Origin: Mycolicibacterium neoaurum ATCC 25795
GTDB lineage: Bacteria; Actinomycetota; Actinomycetes; Mycobacteriales; Mycobacteriaceae
NCBI RefSeq assembly: GCF_000691525.1
Contig: NZ_JMDW01000003.1
Span: forward strand, 310,001 to 374,000
Direction of reading: 5' to 3'
DNA length: 64,000 nt
Shown piece after piece: positions 24,684 through 33,056 of the stretch. The translations under genes were made by a program, and so were the position numbers. Each line of letters begins with the position of its first letter. Position 1 is the first letter of the stretch. A model generated the notes under the pieces. That model was not told where the DNA came from. It saw nothing but the letters and a program-made list of their open reading frames with translations, and made no database searches.

Positions 24684-25887
24684 CGCGTCCCAGCAACACC
24701 GACAGCGTCAACACGAGCAGGCCGCACACGGCCAGGATCGATCCGGCAGCAGCCGGGGCGGTATAGCCGAGTCCGGCGGCGATCACCAGTCCGCCGACCC
24801 AGGCGCCTGTCGCGTTGCCGATGTTGAGTGCCGAGTGATTCAACGCCGCCGCGAGTGTCTGCGCGTCGTGCGCCACGTCCATCAAGCGGGTCTGCAATGC
24901 CGGTCCGACGGCCGATCCCGCGGTGCCGATCAGGAACAGCACCGGAAGTGCTGTCCAGGGGTTGTGGGCCGCGGCCACGAACACCAGCAGCACCACACCG
25001 AGTGACCCGAGGGACAGATACAGGGCTCGGACCACCGAGATATCGGCCAACCGGCCGCCGACGAGATTGCCGACCACCATGCCGAGGCCGAACACCATCA
25101 GCGCCACCGGGACCAGCGCCCTCGGCAGCCCGGCGACATCGGTCATCGTCGTGCTGATGTAGGTGTAGACGGCGAACATCCCACCGAAGCCGATCATCCC
25201 GACCATCACCGCCAACCAGACCTGAGGGCGCCGCAGAGCGCCCAGTTCGGTCAGCGGGCTGGTCACGTGCATGGTTCGCAGTTGGGCGGGCAACCAGAAC
25301 CACAGCGCTGTCAGCGTGATCAAGCCGATGACGACCACCAGCGCGAAGGCGCTGCGCCAACCGAACGCCTGCCCCAACCAGGAGGCCAGCGGGACACCGA
25401 GGACGGTGGCGACCGTCAGGCCGGACAGCACATAGGCCACCGCCTTGGCCCGGTTGCGCGGGCCCATCAGATGCGCCGCCGCCAGCGCCGCGATGCCGAA
25501 GAAGGCACCGTGGGGCAATCCGGCGACGAATCGGGCGATGACAAGGGTGGCGTAGGACGGGGCGAGCGCGCTGGCGAGGTTGCCGAGTGTGAAGACCGCC
25601 ATCAAACCCAATAGCAGCGCCCGTCGCGGGACGCGGGCGGTCAGCGCGGCGATCGTCGGCGCGCCGATGACGACCCCGAGAGCATAGGCGGAGATGACGT
25701 GTCCGGCCGTGGGTTCGGAGACGTCGAAACCCCTCGCGATATCGGGCAACAGGCCCATGGCCACGAACTCGGTGGTGCCGATCCCGAATCCGCCGAGGGC
25801 AAGCGCGAGGACGGCGAGTGCGCGCACCGCCGGATCGGCGGCCACGACCGACTGCGGGGTGGTGGGGCGTTGGGTGCTCGGACTCAC
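24670..25887 (-). CDS. MFS transporter, DHA1 (AraJ/Cml-like) type
   Basis: A 405-residue major-facilitator permease with 12 predicted membrane segments. GFGIGTTEFVAMGLLPDIARG is the motif of AraJ/YdhP-type drug-H+ antiporters, and RFVAGLPHGAFFG and GRLADISVVRALY are the usual inner loops. It exports small molecules or sugars; the substrate is unknown. The GTG start 25887 is chosen because a TAGGCT -10 box lies exactly 7 bases upstream, suggesting a leaderless mRNA; a TTG at 25920 would be upstream of that box. It is divergent from a ROK regulator that may control it. Confidence 0.82.
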   Translation of the reverse strand: MSPSTQRPTTPQSVVAADPAVRALAVLALALGGFGIGTTEFVAMGLLPDIARGFDVSEPTAGHVISAYALGVVIGAPTIAALTARVPRRALLLGLMAVFTLGNLASALAPSYATLVIARFVAGLPHGAFFGIAALAAAHLMGPRNRAKAVAYVLSGLTVATVLGVPLASWLGQAFGWRSAFALVVVIGLITLTALWFWLPAQLRTMHVTSPLTELGALRRPQVWLAVMVGMIGFGGMFAVYTYISTTMTDVAGLPRALVPVALMVFGLGMVVGNLVGGRLADISVVRALYLSLGSLGVVLLVFVAAAHNPWTALPVLFLIGTAGSAVGPALQTRLMDVAHDAQTLAAALNHSALNIGNATGAWVGGLVIAAGLGYTAPAAAGSILAVCGLLVLTLSVLLGRATRR

Positions 25888-25894
25888 CGAATGG

Positions 25895-25900
25895 AGCCTA
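25895..25900 (-). promoter_or_regulatory. Likely -10 box (TAGGCT) for the MFS gene
   Basis: On the minus strand TAGGCT ends 7 bases before GTG 25887, compatible with leaderless transcription. It decides the start chosen for that gene. Confidence 0.4.
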
Positions 25901-25985
25901 CGGATGCTTAGGCTCGGCAATCAACCTATATATGTCTTTTTCGGGCGAAAGTGGCCCATCTTACGCAACTGTGCTGCAATGAGGT

Positions 25986-27125
25986 GTGGCCACCGTCGGC
26001 GAGATCTTTGCCCTGATCAGGGCCAATGGAGAGATGACGCGTGCCGAGATCACCGCGCTGACAGGGCTGTCCAGGACTGCGGTCAGTGCCAGGCTGGCGA
26101 CCCTGCTGGGCGCCGGGCTCATCAAGGAGTGCCAGCCGGCTCCCTCGACGGGTGGGCGTCCGGCCACCCAACTGAGCGTCGATACCGATGCCGGGATCGT
26201 GCTCTCGGTGGCAGTGGGACTCAGCCGCACCCGACTGGCGGTCTGTGATCTGGCCGGCGGGGTGTTGGCGCTCTCCGATATCGACTCCGAGGTCGCGCTC
26301 GGTCCCGCTGACCTGATGCCCGATATCGGCAAGGGGCTCGACGTCCTGCTGGAGTCGTTTTCGGGCTTCGACGTCCACGGTGTCGGGCTGACCTTGCCGG
26401 GCACCGTCGATGCCGAACGGGGTTGCAGCTGCGGATCGGCGATCCTGCGTGGCTGGGACGGCGTCCCGCTGCGCCCCTACCTGGAGGCGTTGCCGCGCAT
26501 CGGATCCGCGCCCATCGTGCTGGACAATGATGCCAATGCCATCGCGCTGGCCGAACGCGGCGGTGATGACGATGTGCTCGTCATCAAGGCCTCCAGCGGT
26601 CTCGGCGCCGGCATCATCGCCGGGGGCGTGCTGTTGCGGGGTGCCAATCAAGCCGCAGGCGAATTCGGTCACAACAAGGTTGTCGGCGCGGAGGGCATCC
26701 CGTGCCGCTGTGGAAACACCGGTTGTCTTGAGTCGATCGCGGGCGGATGGGCGATCGTGCGGGCGCTGCAGCAGCAGGGCATATCCGTCCGGCACCTGCG
26801 TGATGTTGCCGAGCTGGCCGCCGATGGTGACCCCGAGGCGCGCCGGATGGTGCGCGAGAGTGGTCGCGCGGTGGGTACGGGGATAGCCCCCGCGGTGAAC
26901 CTGCTCAACCCGGCGGCCGTGGTGATCGCCGGTGATATGGCCGAAGTGTACGAGATGTTCGTGGCGGGCCTGCGAGAGTCGTTGTACGGCAACGCCACCG
27001 CCGAAGCGACCGGGGCGCTGCAGGTGCGCCCGGCGGCACACGGCGACCGTTCCGCCACGGTCGGTACGGCGACGCTCGTGCTCGAACACGTGCTCAGCGT
27101 GGCTGCGATCGACGCACGCTGCTGA
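25986..27125 (+). CDS. ROK-family transcriptional regulator
   Basis: A 379-residue protein with an N-terminal winged helix-turn-helix (about 1-60: MTRAEITALTGLSRTAVSARLATLL) joined to a ROK sugar-kinase-like domain. The domain shows an LDNDANAIALAE segment, SSGLGAGIIAGG and the zinc site CRCGNTGCLE near 238-247. ROK regulators sense sugars or their phosphates and usually repress a neighbouring transporter or catabolic gene, here most likely the divergent MFS gene. The GTG start sits 98 bp from the MFS start. Ligand unknown. Confidence 0.9.
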   Translation: MATVGEIFALIRANGEMTRAEITALTGLSRTAVSARLATLLGAGLIKECQPAPSTGGRPATQLSVDTDAGIVLSVAVGLSRTRLAVCDLAGGVLALSDIDSEVALGPADLMPDIGKGLDVLLESFSGFDVHGVGLTLPGTVDAERGCSCGSAILRGWDGVPLRPYLEALPRIGSAPIVLDNDANAIALAERGGDDDVLVIKASSGLGAGIIAGGVLLRGANQAAGEFGHNKVVGAEGIPCRCGNTGCLESIAGGWAIVRALQQQGISVRHLRDVAELAADGDPEARRMVRESGRAVGTGIAPAVNLLNPAAVVIAGDMAEVYEMFVAGLRESLYGNATAEATGALQVRPAAHGDRSATVGTATLVLEHVLSVAAIDARC

Positions 27126-27168
27126 CGCCGTGACGCGGCCGGCGCAGACGGTGCCAGAATGATGTGCC

Positions 27169-27996
27169 ATGACCGAGAACTGGCGGGCGCTGAATCTGGC
27201 GAACTGGGAGTCCCGGGTGCCGGTACACCTGGGCCCGGGTGGCTACGAGCTCGACGGTTTCGAAGACCCCCGGTACCTCTCCGGCGTGGTGCGCTACGAC
27301 CTGCCGCGCCTCGGGGACATCAGCGGACTCGACGTCGTGCACCTGCAATGCCATATCGGCACCGACACCGTGTCGTTGGCCCGGCTCGGACCGAGATCGG
27401 TGACCGGACTGGACTTCTCGCCGTCGGCCATCGCCGCGGGCATCGCCTTGGCGGAGCGCGCCGGCAACCCCGTGACATTTGTCGAGTCCGACGTCTATGA
27501 CGCGGCCGGCGCGCTCGGTGGGCAGTGCTGCGATCTGGTCTACACCGGCATCGGCGCGTTGTGCTGGCTGCCCGATATCCGGCGATGGGCGACGGTGGTC
27601 GCCGAACTCCTGCGTCCCGGCGGCCGGTTGTTCATGCGGGAAGGACACCCGATGCTCGATACGATCGGCGACGACCGATCCGATGATCTGCTGGTGGTGC
27701 ACTACCCGTATTTCGAGACGGCCGGAACCGCGTTCGACGAGGCGAGCAGCTATGCCGGGCAGGGAACGCTCAGCGCATCGGCCGGGGTGTCCTTCAATCA
27801 CGGTCTCGGCGAGGTCTTCACCGCCCTGACCGCGGCCGGTCTCGTCGTGACGGCGCTGGAGGAACATCGCGAGGCGCCGTGGAAAGCGCTCGACGCCATG
27901 GTCGAGAGCGCCGAGCACGACGGTGAGTACGTGCTCGCCGAGCACCCCGAACGGCTGCCGCTCACCTATACCGTGCAGGCCGTCAAGCCGGGGTAG
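27169..27996 (+). CDS. Class I SAM-dependent methyltransferase
   Basis: A 275-residue methyltransferase. The SAM site is a variant, VVHLQCHIGTDTVSL, with Gln-Cys-His where most have Gly-Cys-Gly, followed by VTGLDFSPSAI and the motif LRPGGRLFMREGHP. The C-terminal part (FDEASSYAGQG, FNHGLGEVFTALTAAGL, EHREAPWK) is shared with a conserved actinobacterial family that methylates unknown small molecules. The ATG lies about 45 bp after the ROK gene, so the two may be co-transcribed. Substrate unknown. Confidence 0.8.
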   Translation: MTENWRALNLANWESRVPVHLGPGGYELDGFEDPRYLSGVVRYDLPRLGDISGLDVVHLQCHIGTDTVSLARLGPRSVTGLDFSPSAIAAGIALAERAGNPVTFVESDVYDAAGALGGQCCDLVYTGIGALCWLPDIRRWATVVAELLRPGGRLFMREGHPMLDTIGDDRSDDLLVVHYPYFETAGTAFDEASSYAGQGTLSASAGVSFNHGLGEVFTALTAAGLVVTALEEHREAPWKALDAMVESAEHDGEYVLAEHPERLPLTYTVQAVKPG

Positions 27997-28024
27997 TGCG
28001 CCGCCGGTGTCAGGCCTTCGTTTT

Positions 28025-28900
28025 TCAGGCCTTGGCGATGACGTTCTCCGCGAACCACTCCAGGTTGCGGATCTTGTCGTCCAGCGGCTCGGTGTCCTGG
28101 CCCATGATGTAGGGGATCCGGAAACCGACGATGACGTCGGTGACGCCCTTGTCCTCGAGGCGCTTCACCCCGTCGAGGGTGAACCCGTCGATGGAGATGA
28201 CGTGGATCTGGAACTCGTCGGCCTTGCCGATGCGCTCCTCCTCCTCGCGGAACTTCGCCAGCTTGGCCAGCAGCGGATCCAGATCGGCCGGATCGCCACC
28301 ACCGTGCATCCAGCCGTCGTTGCGGGCGGCCCGGCGCAGCGCGGCATCGGCGTGGCCGCCGACCAGGATGGGCACCGGTTTGGTGGGCGCCGGGGTCATC
28401 TTGGTGCTCGGGATGTCGTAGAACTCGCCGTGGTACTCGAAGTAGTCCCCGGAGGTTAGGCCGCGGATGACATCGATGCACTCGTCCATGCGCTTGCCGC
28501 GGCGGGCGAACGGCACACCCATGATCTCGTAGTCCTCGGGCCACGGGCTGGTGCCGACGCCGAGTCCGAGCCGGTTGTCGAACATGGCGGCCAGTGACCC
28601 GGCCTGCTTGGCCACCAGCGCCGGCGGCCGGATCGGCAACTTCAACACGAAGATGTTGAAGTGGAGTTTGGTCGTGACGGCCGACAGCGCGCCGATGAGC
28701 GCAAACGATTCGATGAACGACTTGCCGTCGAGGAACTCTCGGTTGCCGTCCTCTGTGTAGGGATACTTCGAGTCCGAGACCTCGGGGTAGGCGATGCTGT
28801 CCGGAATCGTCATCGCGTGGTATCCGGCCTCGTCGGCGGCCTTGGCCAACGGGATGTAGTACTTCGGATCGGTCATGGCTTCCGCATAGGTGAACCGCAT
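28025..28900 (-). CDS. F420-dependent LLM-class oxidoreductase
   Basis: A 291-residue luciferase-like monooxygenase-fold protein beginning MRFTYAEAMTDPKYYIPLAK. It includes the LGLGVGTSPWPEDYEIMG loop and VPILVGGHADAALRRAAR, typical of mycobacterial F420-dependent reductases. It resembles the Rv3520c-type enzyme of the M. tuberculosis KstR regulon, and a perfect KstR-type box lies 11 bp upstream of its ATG, so a role in sterol or side-chain oxidation is plausible. The ATG 28900 is used because the TIM-barrel begins there; the frame open to 29131 would read across the operator. The stop is convergent with the methyltransferase. Confidence 0.82.
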   Translation of the reverse strand: MRFTYAEAMTDPKYYIPLAKAADEAGYHAMTIPDSIAYPEVSDSKYPYTEDGNREFLDGKSFIESFALIGALSAVTTKLHFNIFVLKLPIRPPALVAKQAGSLAAMFDNRLGLGVGTSPWPEDYEIMGVPFARRGKRMDECIDVIRGLTSGDYFEYHGEFYDIPSTKMTPAPTKPVPILVGGHADAALRRAARNDGWMHGGGDPADLDPLLAKLAKFREEEERIGKADEFQIHVISIDGFTLDGVKRLEDKGVTDVIVGFRIPYIMGQDTEPLDDKIRNLEWFAENVIAKA

Positions 28901-28911
28901 GGGCCCGATAC

Positions 28912-28925
28912 TAGAACACGTTCTA
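28912..28925. promoter_or_regulatory. KstR-type operator ahead of the LLM gene
   Basis: TAGAACACGTTCTA is a perfect 14-bp match to TNNAACNNGTTNNA. It ends 11 bp before the ATG of the leftward LLM gene and lies downstream of the AurF-like gene's stop at 28975. Its position over the start region suggests direct repression. Confidence 0.75.
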
Positions 28926-28974
28926 GTTATTGGGTGCCAAATGCCGAGGTCGAAATCCGGTGACCGCTGCCGAC

Positions 28975-30183
28975 CTATCTCGGGAAGGGAGGTGTGCCCA
29001 CCCCGGCGACTGAGTAGCCGCCCTGCTGGCTGCGCTCGGTGACCTTCGCCGATGCGGTGCGTTCGCCGATGGTGATCGAGACCTGGTTCGCGCCGCCCGC
29101 GGTCAGCGGCTCCAGAACCGTTCCGCGCCAATGATATTTACCATCGATCGGATCCAGATGGCCTGCCAGCAGGACCTGGACCGCGCGGCCGTCGACCGTG
29201 GCGGGACCGCTGTAGACGTCATCATCCGACGGGCCGTCCAGGCCGGTGTCCTCGACACGGCCGGTGGTACCGAGCGTGCCGCTGGGCAGGAATCCGCTGC
29301 GAAGCCACATCCGCCGGGCGATCGGACCCATCAGCCCGACCTCGTCGAGGAATGACGCCAACGGTGCGAACCCGGCGATCTGTACCTGCCGGCGGTGCGG
29401 TGAACGGCGGGCGATCCGGCGCGCTGCCCTGCCGTCGAGGCCCACCCGGCGGTACTGCACCGCGTTGGTGAACAGGTGGCGGAAGAACGGCCCGCCGAGC
29501 CCGTTGAGATTGCCGACCCAGATCCGCTTGGCGCGCGACATCTCCGGCCTGCGCTTGCGCAGACCGTCACGGGCGAACTGGATGTGGCGGGCCTCCTCGG
29601 TGACGTGGATGCGCATGAGTCGCTGAACCATCGGCTGCAACTCGTCATCGTCCATCATCTGGCGCTGCAGGGAATCGAAGATCTCCTCGCCGATCAGCGC
29701 GGCCACCCACAAAACCGACCCGCGGAACGCGAACGGTAGGGCGTTGATGATGATCCGCTGGTAGAGCCGCGGCCGCACGGGCTTGGCACCCACCTTGGCG
29801 ATTGCCTTGCCGAACATCACCATGTGGCGGGTCTCGTCACCGAGTTCGGTGAGCTCGTAATGTGTGGTCGCCGCGGTCGGGTCGGCATGCATCATCTTGC
29901 GGAGCAGTGACTGGTTGAGGATGTTCTCGAACCAGATGCCTGCCGACAGCGTGTTGACCAGTTCCTGGCGGGACAACTCGATCTGCTCGGCCCGGCTCAT
30001 CGACTCCCAGAGTTCGGTGCCGTACAGCGAGACGACTTTCGGCGGCAGGTAGAACTTGTCGGGATCCAGGGGTGCGTCCCAGTCGATGTCGACGATCGGC
30101 TCGTACGACTTGCGCACCGACCCCTTGAGCAGGCGCTCGGCGAACTCAGCGCGTGTGGTCCCTGCCTTCACCGAAGCGGTCAT
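28975..30183 (-). CDS. AurF-like diiron oxygenase with C-terminal DUF4873-type domain
   Basis: A 402-residue protein. Residues 20-280 form an AurF/p-aminobenzoate N-oxygenase-type four-helix diiron domain, with the metal motifs ELGDETRHMVMF and HVTEEARHIQFA and a further Glu in GIWFENIL and IGEEIFDS. Residues 310-402 resemble the DUF4873 domain found beside such oxygenases (VYSGPATVDG, YHWRGTVLEP). AurF oxidises aryl amines; the mycobacterial substrate is unknown. The ATG has an AAGGGAGAG Shine-Dalgarno. It is upstream of the LLM gene in the same direction, but that gene has its own KstR box. Confidence 0.8.
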   Translation of the reverse strand: MTASVKAGTTRAEFAERLLKGSVRKSYEPIVDIDWDAPLDPDKFYLPPKVVSLYGTELWESMSRAEQIELSRQELVNTLSAGIWFENILNQSLLRKMMHADPTAATTHYELTELGDETRHMVMFGKAIAKVGAKPVRPRLYQRIIINALPFAFRGSVLWVAALIGEEIFDSLQRQMMDDDELQPMVQRLMRIHVTEEARHIQFARDGLRKRRPEMSRAKRIWVGNLNGLGGPFFRHLFTNAVQYRRVGLDGRAARRIARRSPHRRQVQIAGFAPLASFLDEVGLMGPIARRMWLRSGFLPSGTLGTTGRVEDTGLDGPSDDDVYSGPATVDGRAVQVLLAGHLDPIDGKYHWRGTVLEPLTAGGANQVSITIGERTASAKVTERSQQGGYSVAGVGTPPFPR

Positions 30184-30275
30184 CGTCGACTCTCCCTTGA
30201 GCGGTCCGAAGATTCGACGGTAAGCCCGTTACCGGCGGTAGTCAATACCTGCGGTACCGGGTAAATCCGATCGAC

Positions 30276-30281
30276 TAACCT
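30276..30281 (+). promoter_or_regulatory. Likely -10 box (TAACCT) of leaderless cobF
   Basis: TAACCT ends 7 bases before the GTG at 30289, with no ribosome-binding site. This fits transcription starting on the start codon and favours GTG 30289 over TTG 30283. Confidence 0.4.
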
Positions 30282-30288
30282 TTTGCGG

Positions 30289-31029
30289 GTGCGCACCATT
30301 CATGTGATCGGCATCGGAGCAGGCGACCCCGACTACGTGACGGTGCAGGCCATCTCGGCACTCAACGACACCCAGGTCTTCTTCGCGATGGACAAGGGCG
30401 AGTCCAAGGACGATCTGGTCGCGCTGCGCAGACTCATCTGCGATCGCTTCATCGAGAAACCCGGATACCGGTTCGTCACACTGCCCGATCCCACCCGGGC
30501 CGCCGACGTTCCCTACGAGCAGGCCGTCGACGACTGGCACGCGGCACGGGCGAAACTGTGGGCCCGTGCCATCGAGACCGAGTTGCCCGACGGCGGCGCC
30601 GGATCCTTCCTGGCCTGGGGTGACCCGTCGCTGTACGACAGCACCCTGCGCATCCTGGACCGCGTCGCCGAACACGTGGATTTCGAAGTCGACGTCATAC
30701 CCGGCATCACCGCCATCCAGTCGCTGACCGCGCGGCATCGCATCCCGCTCAACGATATTGGCGAGCCGGTACTGATCACCACCGGACGCCGGCTGCGTGC
30801 CGACGGGCTCACCGGCGCGGCCGTGGTGATGCTCGACGGAGATTGCTCCTTCCGTGGCTGCCCACCCGGCACCCGGATCTGGTGGGGTGCCTATCTCGGG
30901 ACGCCGGACGAGTTGCTGGTGGCGGGCACCGTGGGTGAGGTCGCCGACCAGATCGCCGAAATGCGCGCCGCGGCAAGACAACGGCATGGCTGGATCATGG
31001 ACATCTACCTATTACGCGCGGCAGACTGA
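30289..31029 (+). CDS. cobF: Precorrin-6A synthase (deacetylating)
   Basis: A 246-residue SAM methyltransferase of the precorrin family. It starts TIHVIGIGAGDPDYVTVQA (the glycine-rich first loop), has FLAWGDPSLYDS, VIPGITAIQ and VVMLDGDCSF. CobF methylates C-1 of precorrin-5 and removes the acetyl group in the oxygen-dependent cobalamin pathway. GTG 30289 is chosen because it follows a TAACCT -10 box by 7 bases. No other cob gene is in the window, so it is separated from the main pathway. The short membrane protein begins 5 bp downstream and is probably co-transcribed. Confidence 0.9.
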   Translation: MRTIHVIGIGAGDPDYVTVQAISALNDTQVFFAMDKGESKDDLVALRRLICDRFIEKPGYRFVTLPDPTRAADVPYEQAVDDWHAARAKLWARAIETELPDGGAGSFLAWGDPSLYDSTLRILDRVAEHVDFEVDVIPGITAIQSLTARHRIPLNDIGEPVLITTGRRLRADGLTGAAVVMLDGDCSFRGCPPGTRIWWGAYLGTPDELLVAGTVGEVADQIAEMRAAARQRHGWIMDIYLLRAAD

Positions 31030-31034
31030 CGGCC

Positions 31035-31430
31035 ATGGGTTTCGTGCTGCGGGCCGCGCTGACCGGGGTCGCGCTCTGGGTGGTGACGATGCTCGTTCCC
31101 GGAATCAGCATCGTCGGTGGCGACTCGACTCTGCAGCGGGTCGGCATTATCTTCATCGTCGCCGTGGTATTCGGGCTCGTCAACGCGATCATCAAGCCGA
31201 TCGTGCAGTTCATCTCGATCCCGCTCTACATCCTGACCCTGGGCCTGATCCACATCGTCATCAACGCCTGGATGCTCTGGATCACCTCCTGGATCACCGA
31301 GAACACGACCCACTGGGGTCTGCAGATCGACGAGTTCTGGTGGACCGCCATCTGGGCGGCGATCGTGCTGTCGATCGTCAGCTGGTTGCTGTCCGTGCTG
31401 GCAAGTGATCTGAAAAGGTCTGAGCGCTAA
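31035..31430 (+). CDS. Phage-holin-family IV type membrane protein (PF04020-like)
   Basis: A small membrane protein of 131 residues with four hydrophobic segments (about 5-22, 33-57, 62-84, 100-122). The VNAIIKPIVQFISIPLYILTLG stretch and the second NAW are typical of the PF04020 family, called holin-like by name but found chromosomally across actinobacteria; a lytic role is not indicated here. Function unknown. It starts 5 bp after the cobF stop. Its stop overlaps the convergent FUSC gene by four bases. Confidence 0.75.
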   Translation: MGFVLRAALTGVALWVVTMLVPGISIVGGDSTLQRVGIIFIVAVVFGLVNAIIKPIVQFISIPLYILTLGLIHIVINAWMLWITSWITENTTHWGLQIDEFWWTAIWAAIVLSIVSWLLSVLASDLKRSER

Positions 31431-33016
31431 GAGTTCTCCGGGTGCTCGCGTACCCAACACGCAGCCAACATCCGATACGCGTCCTGTTCGGTGGTCGCCA
31501 CCGTCGGCCACAATCGCTCGGCCTCGGCGCGTTGCACGGCCGACCCGCCGATCGCCGCCTGATAGGTCTCCAGCAGCGCCAGTGCGCTCAGTTGCAGATC
31601 CCGGCGCGCTGCTCGGGCCGGTGCGCTGGCGACCGCCCCGGCCTGCAGATGTACATCGGTCCGACGGGTCGCCGCGACGGTTCGGGCCAGCGCGGCGTTC
31701 AGCGGAGCAGGCCCGTGCCTGCGCAGCGCCACCCAATACACCAGAAGTGCGATCACGCAACCGATCACGGTATCCAGGCCCCGGGTCACGAGAAAGTGAC
31801 CGAGGTCGGCGACGGGACGGCCACCGGCGGCGATGGTCAGTGCCAGCGGGGTGATGAACGTGACGGCGATGGTGTAGTTGCGCACCACGAACATCTCGAT
31901 GGCGAACTGGAGTACGGCGACCACCGCCACCAACCACCAGCCCTGCGGCTGCCAGGCCAGGATCGCGGCCGCCAGCCCCAGTCCGAGCAGCGTGCCCACC
32001 ATGCGTTCGGCACCGCGTTGCACCGTGCGCGACCAATCGAAACCCTGGTAGAGCACCAGCACCGCGGCGGCCATCGCCCAATACGAATGGTCGGCGGTGA
32101 ACAGCAATGCCGTCACACCGGACAACGCCACCGCCACCCCGACCCGCAGCGTCACCCGCATGGACTCCGATCCCGGCGTCAATGCCCGCCGCAGCAGGGC
32201 CGCATTTCCGGGCCTGCCCAGCGGTAACCGTGCACTGTTCTCGGCGGGTGGGGAAGCTGGGAGCGGGGCGCCGTTGACGATGGCGCCGAACACCCGGTGC
32301 AGATGCAAGTTCTCCACACGCAGGCGGTCGACCACAGCATCGGGTTTGACGTGCGTCGGCTGGTAGTTGACCAGCGTCGTCCATGCGTGATGCAAGGCCT
32401 TGGCGGCCAGATGCCGGTCGGTGTTGTCGCAGCTGCTTCGATAGCGCTCGACGGCGGTGCGGGCGGCAGCCACCGCGCGTATCTCCGGTCCGTGCTTCCC
32501 TCGGCCGCGTTGCTCGCCAAGGAGCAACTCCCACAACGCCCCGAGCATGTGCACCACCCAGGAGAACGCGCCGCCGGCGAGCACAAGGAGGCCGATATGC
32601 CAGGGCGGCAGATGGGTCGCCGCGGTGGCGGTACCGGCGGCACAGCCCAGGACGAACATGAACGCGCCCGGCGGACCCACACCCAGCGCATGGCACACCA
32701 GGACGGCCACCATCGCGATCGCGGTGATGGTCACCAGCCCCAGCCACGGGATTGCCGCCGCCCAGTCGCCGAGTGCCACCGCGGTCGCGAAACACACCGC
32801 GATCGTCGCCAGGTAGCCGGCCCGGTTCCGGTACGGTCTGCCGCTGCCATAGAGCGAGGTGAATCCGCCGATCACGGCGATCAACCCGGCGCCGGTGTCG
32901 CCGAGCAGCCAACCCACCAATACTGGAACCGCCATGCAGATGGCGGCGCGCACCGCGAACTGCCACCGCCCCGGCGCCGGGTTGATCACCAGGAACCGCC
33001 GCACCGCCGCCAGCAC
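31427..33016 (-). CDS. FUSC-family membrane transporter
   Basis: A protein of about 529 residues made of two membrane halves (each five or six hydrophobic segments, about 10-170 and 310-450) with cytoplasmic parts after each. This matches the FUSC/AaeB-YccS layout of aromatic-acid efflux proteins, including the motif VINPAPGRWQFAVRAAI at the N-terminus. Substrate unknown. The start is uncertain: an ATG at 33058 would overlap the divergent Fpg/Nei ATG, whereas GTG 33016, just before the conserved sequence, leaves a 40-bp gap. It overlaps the holin-like gene's stop by four bases. Confidence 0.78.
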   Translation of the reverse strand: MLAAVRRFLVINPAPGRWQFAVRAAICMAVPVLVGWLLGDTGAGLIAVIGGFTSLYGSGRPYRNRAGYLATIAVCFATAVALGDWAAAIPWLGLVTITAIAMVAVLVCHALGVGPPGAFMFVLGCAAGTATAATHLPPWHIGLLVLAGGAFSWVVHMLGALWELLLGEQRGRGKHGPEIRAVAAARTAVERYRSSCDNTDRHLAAKALHHAWTTLVNYQPTHVKPDAVVDRLRVENLHLHRVFGAIVNGAPLPASPPAENSARLPLGRPGNAALLRRALTPGSESMRVTLRVGVAVALSGVTALLFTADHSYWAMAAAVLVLYQGFDWSRTVQRGAERMVGTLLGLGLAAAILAWQPQGWWLVAVVAVLQFAIEMFVVRNYTIAVTFITPLALTIAAGGRPVADLGHFLVTRGLDTVIGCVIALLVYWVALRRHGPAPLNAALARTVAATRRTDVHLQAGAVASAPARAARRDLQLSALALLETYQAAIGGSAVQRAEAERLWPTVATTEQDAYRMLAACWVREHPENS

Positions 33017-33056
33017 ATCAAAGACGATATCGGTGCCTGTCCTGCACACTGGAACC

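Noticed and set aside
30184..30288. Cobalamin riboswitch ahead of cobF
   Set aside because: The gap is only 105 bp, lacks the B12-box, and a leaderless -10 box explains the start.
31035..31430. Prophage remnant because of a holin-like gene
   Set aside because: PF04020-type proteins are common chromosomal genes, and no other phage gene or attachment site is nearby.
31005..32966. 653-codon leftward frame
   Set aside because: It is the alternate frame of the FUSC gene and runs antisense through the holin-like gene; low-complexity Arg/Gly.
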